This document shows positions 1-5,693 of a stretch of 5,764 nt of DNA, piece by piece. Source of the stretch: an uncultured Rubritalea sp. (GTDB lineage: Bacteria > Verrucomicrobiota > Verrucomicrobiia > Verrucomicrobiales > Akkermansiaceae); NCBI GenBank assembly GCA_937951395.1, contig CALFBV010000044.1, positions 1 to 5,764 of the forward strand. The letters are read 5' to 3'. The notes under the pieces are model-generated. The model was not told the origin of the DNA. It did no database searches and was given only the letters and a program-made list of their open reading frames with translations. Numbering within the stretch: position 1 is the stretch's first letter; each line of letters begins with the position of its first letter. The translations under genes were made by a program, and so were the position numbers.

Positions 1-309
1 CTCGTTTATCGCTTGATTGATCACCTTCGAATACTGCTCAGGGTGATCAGTAGCGTCATTAAGCACCAGCATTTCTGGGCTAAGTGAGGTCACCACATCC
101 TTGATGGTGCGAAATGGATTAGGAGTCGTGAGCGCTATAGACTTCACCTCCTCACCAGCCCACTTCAGCTGGGTCACATCGGGCACCCCAGAGCCAGAGC
201 TAAGATTTATGACATAGAGCTCCTTATCCTTAGCCGCAGCAAACCTCAGCCCCAGGCTCACTAGCCTGTCTCTGAATTGGTCATCCCTTATTACTAGTAG
301 CACACTCAT
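1..309 (-). CDS. Partial alpha/beta protein, possibly universal-stress-protein-like (3' end outside window)
   Basis: An open frame of 103 codons starts at ATG 309-307 and runs off the left edge without a stop. It begins MSVLLVIRDDQFRDRLVSLG, continues with an AAAKDKELYVINL strand, and later has EMLVLNDA. This hydrophobic-strand / amphipathic-helix alternation resembles the start of a universal stress protein (UspA) domain, as found alone or attached to transporters. I see no diagnostic nucleotide-binding motif (the G-2x-G-9x-G(S/T) loop would lie further on), so the family is a weak inference. That the gene is real is better supported: the frame is open throughout, it starts only 7 bp after the mutL stop, and AAAGGA at 325-320 forms a Shine-Dalgarno sequence 10 nt before the ATG. 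It is probably cotranscribed with mutL. Nothing suggests a direct role in mismatch repair. Confidence 0.6.
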   Translation of the reverse strand, partial: MSVLLVIRDDQFRDRLVSLGLRFAAAKDKELYVINLSSGSGVPDVTQLKWAGEEVKSIALTTPNPFRTIKDVVTSLSPEMLVLNDATDHPEQYSKVINQAINE

Positions 310-316
310 TTATAAG

Positions 317-2095
317 TTATCCTTTAAATTTTTTCTCCAGTTCCTTGATCGAAATTTGGATCAAAGTAGGCCTTCCATCAGGTGTACAATAGGGCAGATC
401 ACAGGCGAACATTTCATCTAACAGATTATCCACGCCACGCAAATCACAACGCTCGTATTTTGATATTCTGTTAGAGAGTGTTTCTGCAAATGCCTCGAAC
501 GCCATCTGCTTACCGCGACGCCCACCTTGGGTGTCGATCAGTTCATCGATCATGGTAGTGATAAACTCCCGAGGGTTCTCTACATGCACCAGTGCTGGCA
601 AACTCCGTACCTGAATAGAACTACCTCCAAAGGGTTCGATGGAAATTCCGGCTTCGCTGAAATTTTCTAAATTACTCATCACCACATCAAGATCACGCGC
701 TTCGAGATCAATCACCTCTGGAACTAGTAAGCCTTGGCTCTCTATCCCCCCGCTCTCTTTCACAGCAAGTAGAACTCCCTCGTATGCCACTCTATCTCTC
801 GCAGCCTTTGGCTCTAACAGAACTAAACCATCTTCTCCCTCCATCAGGATATAAGTATCATGTAGGACTGAAAGTATTTTGAATCTAGGACGCTCCACGT
901 CCTCTATCTCTAACACCTCTTGCTGAGGTATTGGATCAGGAAAAGGCTCCGGGGAACTTTGTTTAACCTCCACTTTAGGAGCTTCCATCTGCACAGCTTT
1001 TTCTTGAACAGGCTGTCGAACTACGGGAGAAATTTCGCCACTTTTTCTAGAAATAATTTTCGCTTCTCCACGAAGGGGAGCCACAGCTACTAGACTTGCA
1101 TTCGCCTCGGGCAATCTCCGCGCCTCTACCGCAGTGAGAACTAGATTACGAACATCATAGGGTTTATGAAACCTTACCTCTTTTTTTGCCGGGTGGACAT
1201 TCACATCCACTAGCGCAGGATCCATACTGATCCAGAGCCAAGCGGTAGGATTTAGCCCATCCACCACACCACCTTTGAAGCCATCCTTGATTGCTCTACT
1301 GATCGCAGCATCTTCCACGGGCCTGCCATTGAGAAACACAAACTGCTGCCTCCGCCCCTTGCGCGCATAATCTGCTGGCAAGACATAACCCAGCACCTCC
1401 ATGCTGCTCTGCTCAGTAAGCGGAACTTCGATGAGCGCTCTGCCTATCTCCGCTCCAGAAAGCCCAGCGATACGCGTTCTTCTATCTCTAGTGGCGGGGA
1501 CATCGAACACCACTCGACCATCTTTCTTATAAGTAAACCTTACCTCTGGATAAGCGAGCGCGTGGAGTTTCACCTGATGCTCCACATGTGCAGACTCCGT
1601 GCTCTCCGTCCGCATGAATTTTCGCCTTGCTGGTACATTGAAAAATAAATTCTTAATCTCAAATACCGTCCCAGGCTGCATTCCCGTGACACGTATATCC
1701 TTCACCACTCCGCCATCAATTATGATCTCTGTCCCTTCCACGCTCTCTACCTGGCGCGTCATGATCCGCATTTTAGAAACACTCGCCACACTGGGCACTG
1801 CCTCGCCACGGAATCCCATCGTGGAAATTGCCGCCAGCTGTTTCACATTTTGAAGCTTACTCGTAGCATGTCTCTCCAGACACATCAGCGCGTCTTCCTT
1901 ATTCATTCCGCCTCCATCATCGGTTATCTTGATCAGTGAGGCTCCACCTTTATGGATCTCCACCTCCACATGCTTCGCCCCAGCATCGATAGAATTTTCC
2001 ACCATCTCCTTCACCACACTGGCAGGACGCTCCACCACTTCACCCGCCGCTACTTGGCTAGCTAAAACATCTGGCAGTATCTGGATTTTTGACAT
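317..2095 (-). CDS. mutL: DNA mismatch repair protein MutL
   Basis: MutL is a GHKL ATPase dimer that links mismatch recognition by MutS to strand incision and excision. The product is 592 aa, within the usual bacterial range. The N-terminal ATPase has all expected motifs: QVAAGEVVERPASVVKE with the catalytic Glu30, ENSIDAGA with Asn34, DDGGGM at 59-64, RHATSK at 75-80, GFRGEA at 94-99, and VNVHPAKKEVRF with the conserved Lys near 304. A Pro/Glu-rich linker covers about 335-400, followed by the dimerisation domain. The metal-binding endonuclease motif DQHAxxExxxxE is replaced by EPKAARDR at 428-435, and the terminal CPHGRP motif reads TPDGRP at 571-576, so the canonical nuclease site is missing. 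The start is placed at ATG 2095 because MSKIQILPDVLASQVAAGE aligns with the usual MutL N-terminus. A GTG at 2122 would add nine unconserved residues and lies upstream of the likely -10 element. The gene is first in a probable two-gene operon. Confidence 0.97.
   Translation of the reverse strand: MSKIQILPDVLASQVAAGEVVERPASVVKEMVENSIDAGAKHVEVEIHKGGASLIKITDDGGGMNKEDALMCLERHATSKLQNVKQLAAISTMGFRGEAVPSVASVSKMRIMTRQVESVEGTEIIIDGGVVKDIRVTGMQPGTVFEIKNLFFNVPARRKFMRTESTESAHVEHQVKLHALAYPEVRFTYKKDGRVVFDVPATRDRRTRIAGLSGAEIGRALIEVPLTEQSSMEVLGYVLPADYARKGRRQQFVFLNGRPVEDAAISRAIKDGFKGGVVDGLNPTAWLWISMDPALVDVNVHPAKKEVRFHKPYDVRNLVLTAVEARRLPEANASLVAVAPLRGEAKIISRKSGEISPVVRQPVQEKAVQMEAPKVEVKQSSPEPFPDPIPQQEVLEIEDVERPRFKILSVLHDTYILMEGEDGLVLLEPKAARDRVAYEGVLLAVKESGGIESQGLLVPEVIDLEARDLDVVMSNLENFSEAGISIEPFGGSSIQVRSLPALVHVENPREFITTMIDELIDTQGGRRGKQMAFEAFAETLSNRISKYERCDLRGVDNLLDEMFACDLPYCTPDGRPTLIQISIKELEKKFKG
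320..325 (-). promoter_or_regulatory. Ribosome binding site of the gene starting at 309
   Basis: On the minus strand the hexamer AAAGGA sits 10 nt before ATG 309-307 and inside the last codons of mutL. It is the only convincing Shine-Dalgarno sequence in front of any start codon in the window. This fits a gene translated from the inside of a polycistronic mRNA. Confidence 0.5.
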
Positions 2096-2103
2096 CCCAA
2101 AGA

Positions 2104-2132
2104 GATATAGAGCCTCCCCCACCTCAGGTCAA
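2104..2132 (-). promoter_or_regulatory. Probable sigma70-type promoter of mutL, leaderless
   Basis: Read on the minus strand, TTGACC (2132-2127) and TATATC (2109-2104) are separated by exactly 17 bp and match the -35 and -10 consensus at 5/6 and 4/6 positions. Transcription would start about 6-8 nt further, at 2098-2096, immediately before the mutL ATG at 2095. No Shine-Dalgarno sequence would fit in such a transcript. This also argues against the upstream GTG at 2122 as the start codon. Confidence 0.5.
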
Positions 2133-2140
2133 ATCCTGAC

Positions 2141-2168
2141 TTGCTAAATCCCCTGATAGAGCTAATCT
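2141..2168 (+). promoter_or_regulatory. Weak candidate promoter for the polysaccharide deacetylase
   Basis: TTGCTA (2141-2146) and TAATCT (2163-2168) are spaced by 16 bp in the divergent region, upstream of ATG 2188. They match consensus at only 4/6 and 3/6 positions. The implied leader would be about 13 nt and contains no Shine-Dalgarno sequence. It is listed because the divergent layout requires a promoter here, not because the match is strong. Confidence 0.2.
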
Positions 2169-2187
2169 TTCCTCATCAATCAGCACT

Positions 2188-3360
2188 ATGATTTTCATTA
2201 AAACACTCATCACCGCACTCACCGTCTTAGTCACATCTATCGCTCAGGCACAGAGCCCTGCGCCAACTCCTGAGGCACCTGAAGAAGATCATGTCCGAGT
2301 TGCTGTCCTAGGATATCACGATTTCTCCAGCACTCGTAAAGTTAGGGAAATGCTTATCCGCCCGTCGAAATTCCGCAGTCAAATGCAGGCAATCAAAGAT
2401 CTTAAGCTCAACGTCATCACACTTGAAGACTTCACCCTCTGGAAGCAGGGAAAAAAATCCATTCCTGATAAATCCGTCCTAATTACAATCGATGATGGCT
2501 GGAAGTCTGTTTACACGGATGCTTACCCTATTCTCAAGGAGTTCGGGTATCCATTCACAGTCTATCTTTATACGAACTACATCGACCGTGGAGGAAGCTC
2601 GATGACCTCAGAAATGATCAAGGAAATGATGCAGAATGGCTGCACCATTGGCTCCCACTCAGTCTCCCACCCCATGCCCTCGAAAATCCGACAGCATCAG
2701 CGTCTGGGAGACGAAGCTTACAAGCAATTCATTGATATAGAATTCGGAGAATCTAAGAAAATTCTCGAATCTACATTCGGTCAGGCCATCGACACCTATG
2801 TATACCCCGGCGGGCTACACACTCCTGAGATGTATGAAACTGCCGCTATATTAGGCTACAAACATCTGTTCACAGTGAAGCCCGGTAAAGTCACCCGCAA
2901 GAACGATGACAATATCATCCCGCGCTACGTCATTCTCGGTGAAGATAAGCACGACTACATTTTCAAGCACGCCACAACATTCCCAGCCAATGCAATTTCA
3001 AGAAGCACCTCAGGCGCGGTATTTAAAAAGGACATGCCTCATCAAGTCTTTCCTACAGCTGGAGAAAAGATCAAAACTCGGATGCCTATCATCACTGCGG
3101 ACCTTTCTAAAGTAGAGAATCTGGATGAATCTTCTATCATTATGCGTATCGCGGGCTTCGGAAAAGTACCTGCTACGTATGAGCCTGAGACCAAGACCAT
3201 TAAGTGGAAAGTAAACCGCCGCCTCAGAACCAGTCACTGCACCGCATCCGTTCAGTGGAAATTCATCGATGACAAATCTTACCAGCCCGCTATGGAATGG
3301 ACATTCGTCATTGACAAAGAAGCCGCCTACACCCCAAAAACAGCTCCAGCACTCCCTTAA
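2188..3360 (+). CDS. Secreted polysaccharide deacetylase (NodB/PgaB-like) with C-terminal Ig-like domain
   Basis: The 390-aa product starts with a signal peptide: Lys5, a hydrophobic core at 6-19, and a likely cleavage after AQA (about residue 21). A Pro-rich spacer leads into the catalytic domain at about 35-262. It carries the carbohydrate esterase family 4 hallmarks: TIDDG at 100-104 (catalytic and metal Asp102/Asp103), SHSVSH at 156-161 (metal His157/His161), and YVYPGG at 204-209, comparable to the YPYG segment of PgaB/IcaB. Such enzymes remove acetyl groups from N-acetylhexosamine polymers outside the cytoplasm; the actual substrate cannot be told from sequence. Residues about 285-377 form a second, beta-rich region with a VPATYEPETKTIKWKV segment and a terminal EWTFVID strand, typical of bacterial Ig-like modules. 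The start is the only ATG after the in-frame stop at 2137-2139; no Shine-Dalgarno sequence precedes it. The gene is divergent from mutL. No glycosyltransferase of a pga/ica-type operon is adjacent. Confidence 0.88.
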   Translation: MIFIKTLITALTVLVTSIAQAQSPAPTPEAPEEDHVRVAVLGYHDFSSTRKVREMLIRPSKFRSQMQAIKDLKLNVITLEDFTLWKQGKKSIPDKSVLITIDDGWKSVYTDAYPILKEFGYPFTVYLYTNYIDRGGSSMTSEMIKEMMQNGCTIGSHSVSHPMPSKIRQHQRLGDEAYKQFIDIEFGESKKILESTFGQAIDTYVYPGGLHTPEMYETAAILGYKHLFTVKPGKVTRKNDDNIIPRYVILGEDKHDYIFKHATTFPANAISRSTSGAVFKKDMPHQVFPTAGEKIKTRMPIITADLSKVENLDESSIIMRIAGFGKVPATYEPETKTIKWKVNRRLRTSHCTASVQWKFIDDKSYQPAMEWTFVIDKEAAYTPKTAPALP

Positions 3361-3417
3361 AAAAACTGACCTCTAAGAGCCACACTTCCCATTCACCCGT
3401 AACCTATTACCAATTTC

Positions 3418-4812
3418 ATGTTCAACTCACTCTCAGATAATCTCGAAGGCGTATTCAAAAAACTCCGAGGCCAAGGAAAAATCTCCGAAAAAAACATCAC
3501 TGACGCACTCCGTGAGATCCGTCTCGCATTACTAGAAGCTGATGTGGAATTTTCGGTTGCCAAAGATTTCATCGCTAAAGTCAAGGAACAGGCACTCGGG
3601 GAAAAGGTCATGAAGTCCGTCAAGCCTAGTGAGCAGATTGTCAAAATTTTCCATGATGAACTCACAGCCCTACTCGGTGGAGACCAGTCACCTCTGGATC
3701 TAAACCCACCCGCACGCATCCTCATGGTAGGTCTAAACGGTGCTGGTAAAACTACTACTTCTGCTAAGCTCGCTCTGCGCCTTAAGAAAGAAGGACGTCG
3801 TCCATTACTCATCGCTTGTGACCTTTATCGCCCAGCAGCCATCGAGCAGCTCGCTACTCTTGCAGCGCAGATAGACGTTCCCATTTATAAGCCTGAAGCA
3901 GGTGAGAAAAATCTCATCAAAGTAGCTAAAGACGCACTTAAATGGGCAGATACACAGCAAGGCACCGTGCTTATATTTGACACCGCTGGTCGTCAGGAAA
4001 TAGATGACAAACTCATCGGTGAACTCAAGGAGCTCCACAAATTCTTAGACCCTAAGGAAACGCTACTCGTATCTGATGCAGCTACAGGTCAGCAGGCAGT
4101 CTCAGTTGCTACTCACTTTGATGACGCTGTAGGCATCACAGGCATCGTCCTTACAAAGCTCGATGGTGATGCGCGCGGTGGCGCGGCACTCTCCATGCGT
4201 GCCGTCACTGGCAAGCCGATCAAATACATCGGTGAAGGTGAGAAACTAGACAGCCTCTCAGAGTTCCATCCGGATCGTATGGCCGGTAGAATCCTAGACA
4301 TGGGAGACATCGTCTCCATGGTCGAGAACATGGCGGATAAGATCAACGAGAAAGACGCCATGAACGCTGCCAAGCGTATGCAGAGTGGTAAATTTGACTT
4401 CAATGACTTCCTCAACCAGATGAACATGATCAAGAATCTCGGACCACTCGATGGAATCCTGGGGATGCTTCCAGGAATGAAGAAGCTCAAGAAGCAACTC
4501 CCTACCGATCTGCTCGGAGGAAAGAAAATGGCTCACATGGAAGCCATCATTCTCTCTATGACACCTAAGGAGCGCGCTCGTCCAGAAATCATTAAAGGCA
4601 CCCGCAGAAAACGTATCGCTCTCGGTAGTGGCACCTCCGTCATCGAGGTCAACAAGCTACTCAAGCAGTTCGGTGAAATGCGTAAAATGTTCCGCGGCAA
4701 AGGCGGCAAGATGAAAGAAATGATGAAACAAATGGGCGGCATGGATGGCATGCAAGACATGATGAAAGGCCTCGGTGGCAAAGGCGGCAAAGGTGGCGGC
4801 TTACCCTTCTAG
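3418..4812 (+). CDS. ffh: Signal recognition particle protein Ffh (SRP54)
   Basis: Ffh binds SRP RNA and signal sequences of nascent membrane proteins and delivers ribosomes to FtsY at the membrane. At 464 aa it has normal length and the full order of domains. The N domain spans about 1-95. The GTPase (G) domain has GLNGAGKTTT (P-loop, 105-114), DLYRPAA (135-141), DTAGR (188-192), TKLDGDARGGA (246-256) and GEGEKLDSL (272-280). The M domain has a Met-rich finger loop (about 331-354) and the SRP RNA-binding segment RRKRIALGSGTSVIEVNKLLKQF around 396-418. The tail is rich in Met, Gly and Lys (MKEMMKQMGGMDGM, then GGKGGKGGG). Small deviations from the common forms are Asn in GLNGAGKT (usually Gln) and Gln after DTAGR (usually Leu). 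An in-frame stop at 3400-3402 makes ATG 3418 the first possible ATG. No Shine-Dalgarno sequence is present. TATTAC at 3405-3410 could be a -10 box for a leaderless start, but no good -35 accompanies it. It lies 57 bp after the deacetylase gene; rpsP, a frequent neighbour elsewhere, is absent. Confidence 0.98.
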   Translation: MFNSLSDNLEGVFKKLRGQGKISEKNITDALREIRLALLEADVEFSVAKDFIAKVKEQALGEKVMKSVKPSEQIVKIFHDELTALLGGDQSPLDLNPPARILMVGLNGAGKTTTSAKLALRLKKEGRRPLLIACDLYRPAAIEQLATLAAQIDVPIYKPEAGEKNLIKVAKDALKWADTQQGTVLIFDTAGRQEIDDKLIGELKELHKFLDPKETLLVSDAATGQQAVSVATHFDDAVGITGIVLTKLDGDARGGAALSMRAVTGKPIKYIGEGEKLDSLSEFHPDRMAGRILDMGDIVSMVENMADKINEKDAMNAAKRMQSGKFDFNDFLNQMNMIKNLGPLDGILGMLPGMKKLKKQLPTDLLGGKKMAHMEAIILSMTPKERARPEIIKGTRRKRIALGSGTSVIEVNKLLKQFGEMRKMFRGKGGKMKEMMKQMGGMDGMQDMMKGLGGKGGKGGGLPF

Positions 4813-4828
4813 TAACCAAACTCTCTTC

Positions 4829-5090
4829 TCACAGGTAAGTTTTAGTTGGAGAAATACTTAGCGTATTGCGGGCTGTAATTGCGTCTTCAAGTTCATCTAA
4901 ATCTTCCCAATCTTTATTGCATACCCCAGAGTGTTTTAGCCTGATTTAATTCAGAGCTGCATGCTGGCAACCTCATAATTTTAAGGTTGCTCGGCAATGT
5001 TTCATCCGCTCCTTTGTGATAAAAACCTGCTCCGCCTACCACCACAACATGGACACTTTCAGCATCACTCATAGAGAGTTGATTTAAAAC
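4829..5090 (-). pseudogene. Decayed IS630-type transposase C-terminal fragment
   Basis: On the minus strand a frame from about 5090 reads LNQLSMSDAESVHVVVV, then GGAGFYHK, LPSNLKIMRLPACSSELNQ and AKTLWGMQ, and stops at 4916-4914. This follows the C-terminal part of IS630-family DDE transposases, which typically has VxDGAGxH, then LPPYSPELNPxExLW. A +1 shift at about 4921 continues with CNKDWEDLDELEDAITAR, as expected for the helix after that motif, and ends in a stop at 4831-4829. The second catalytic Asp is Gly (GGAG instead of DGAG) and the catalytic Glu is Lys (NQAK instead of NPxE). The N-terminal two thirds are missing, so the fragment cannot be an active transposase. It starts on top of the stop codon of the ABM gene and ends 17 bp from the ffh stop. 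No terminal inverted repeats were recognised. Assignment is from motif memory, not a search. Confidence 0.7.
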
Positions 5091-5446
5091 TGAGCTCCTG
5101 CTACATGCTCATAAAACTTCACTGGCAACTCTGCTAGGGGCTCTTTTAGCTTTGCTAGTTCCGCCGCAGGTCCATGGATTTCTAAACGCACCATTTCGGA
5201 AACCTCGCCAGACGCCTCTATATGGGCACCTACATTTCCCAGATGCGCTAGGACAGCATTCGCATCAATGTATGCTTCACGGCAGAACGCCATATCACCA
5301 CAGATACTAAAATCATAGTAGAGGCAAGTTGGCTCTGTCTGTGTACTCTCAATGAATTTACCCATCAGAGCTTTGAAGTCGTCGGTGCGACCTGAATTGA
5401 TTTTGAAATACGGATGAATGCTCACTGCTTTTGATAATTTACTCAT
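5084..5446 (-). CDS. ABM-fold protein, putative quinol monooxygenase (YgiN-like)
   Basis: The 120-aa product is a single compact domain of the antibiotic biosynthesis monooxygenase (ABM, dimeric ferredoxin-like) type. Visible hallmarks are the first strand AVSIHPYFKI followed by a DDFKALMGKFIESTQTEP helix, the CLYYDFSICGD strand pair, the FCREAYIDANAVLAHLGNVG strand-helix segment and the LEIHGPAAELAKLKEPL tail. Members of this cofactor-free family oxidise quinols or polyketide-like substrates, but many have no known substrate, so no reaction is claimed. The start is placed at ATG 5446 because the conserved domain begins there (MSKLSKAVSIHP). The frame stays open for 51 codons upstream to ATG 5599, with a sequence that fits no part of the family. 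No Shine-Dalgarno sequence precedes ATG 5446. The gene is convergent with ffh, its stop abuts an IS630 remnant, and an IS200/IS605-type end lies about 180 bp upstream. Confidence 0.82.
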   Translation of the reverse strand: MSKLSKAVSIHPYFKINSGRTDDFKALMGKFIESTQTEPTCLYYDFSICGDMAFCREAYIDANAVLAHLGNVGAHIEASGEVSEMVRLEIHGPAAELAKLKEPLAELPVKFYEHVAGAQF

Positions 5447-5627
5447 GATGGGGAGAATTACGTAATGACCATCACCAGTCAATGAGGAAGGTTCCCTATC
5501 TACTTTTGCGCTCTTTGGAAAAGCACGTAGGCCCAGGTTTGGTCGGAAGAATGGAACTCCTATTCCGCCTTCAAAGAGAGCCCTTATATTGGAAAACAAT
5601 TTCCTAGCTGGACAAAAAAGATGCTAA
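5447..5627. other. Spacer between the ABM gene and the IS200/IS605-type end
   Basis: Apart from the candidate promoter at 5455-5482, no gene or RNA structure is recognised here. A minus-strand frame is open from ATG 5599 into the ABM gene, but its 51 codons show no family resemblance and are judged non-coding or an unsupported extension. Confidence 0.4.
5455..5482 (-). promoter_or_regulatory. Candidate promoter of the ABM gene
   Basis: On the minus strand TTGACT (5482-5477) matches the -35 consensus at 5/6 positions. It is followed after 16 bp by a poor -10 candidate, TAATTC (5460-5455). A start about 7 nt further would fall at or next to ATG 5446, again implying a leaderless transcript. The -10 is weak, so this rests mainly on the -35 and on the similarity of layout to mutL. 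Confidence 0.25.
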
Positions 5628-5636
5628 GTGAATGCA

Positions 5637-5656
5637 CCACCGCCTGAAGGCGGTGG
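5637..5656 (-). repeat. Perfect subterminal hairpin (8-bp stem, 4-nt loop)
   Basis: CCACCGCC at 5637-5644 and GGCGGTGG at 5649-5656 are perfect reverse complements around a TGAA loop (TTCA on the minus strand). No T-tract follows directly on either strand, so it is not a typical intrinsic terminator. It lies 37 bp downstream of the TnpA-like stop codon, where IS200/IS605 elements carry the transposase-binding hairpin. Confidence 0.75.
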
Positions 5657-5693
5657 CTTCAAGCTCGTCGTCTAAAGCCGACTGGACGGTCAG

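Noticed and set aside
2096..2122. Alternative GTG start of mutL adding nine residues (GEALYLFG region)
   Set aside because: The family N-terminus aligns with ATG 2095, and the best promoter has its -10 box inside this stretch.
3393..3812. 139-codon open frame on the minus strand opposite ffh
   Set aside because: It lies antisense to the conserved N and G domains of Ffh, has Arg/Ser-rich composition typical of a shadow frame, and shows no recognisable motif.
4681..4806. Repeated GGCAAAGGCGGCAA-like units at the end of ffh as a DNA repeat
   Set aside because: They encode the low-complexity Gly/Lys tail that follows the Met-rich M domain; a coding explanation suffices.
4967..4990. Inverted repeat GCAACCT / AGGTTGC with a 10-nt loop as an ffh terminator
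   Set aside because: It is 155 bp beyond the ffh stop, has a short stem with a large A/T loop and no T-tract, and falls within the transposase relic.
4813..5083. SRP RNA or tRNA gene next to ffh
   Set aside because: No GGAA-tetraloop hairpin with the conserved SRP RNA domain IV sequence and no tRNA cloverleaf could be found on either strand.
5447..5599. 51-codon N-terminal extension of the ABM gene from ATG 5599
   Set aside because: The ABM domain starts at residue 52 of this frame. The extension has no domain resemblance, no ribosome binding site was seen, and a candidate promoter lies inside it.
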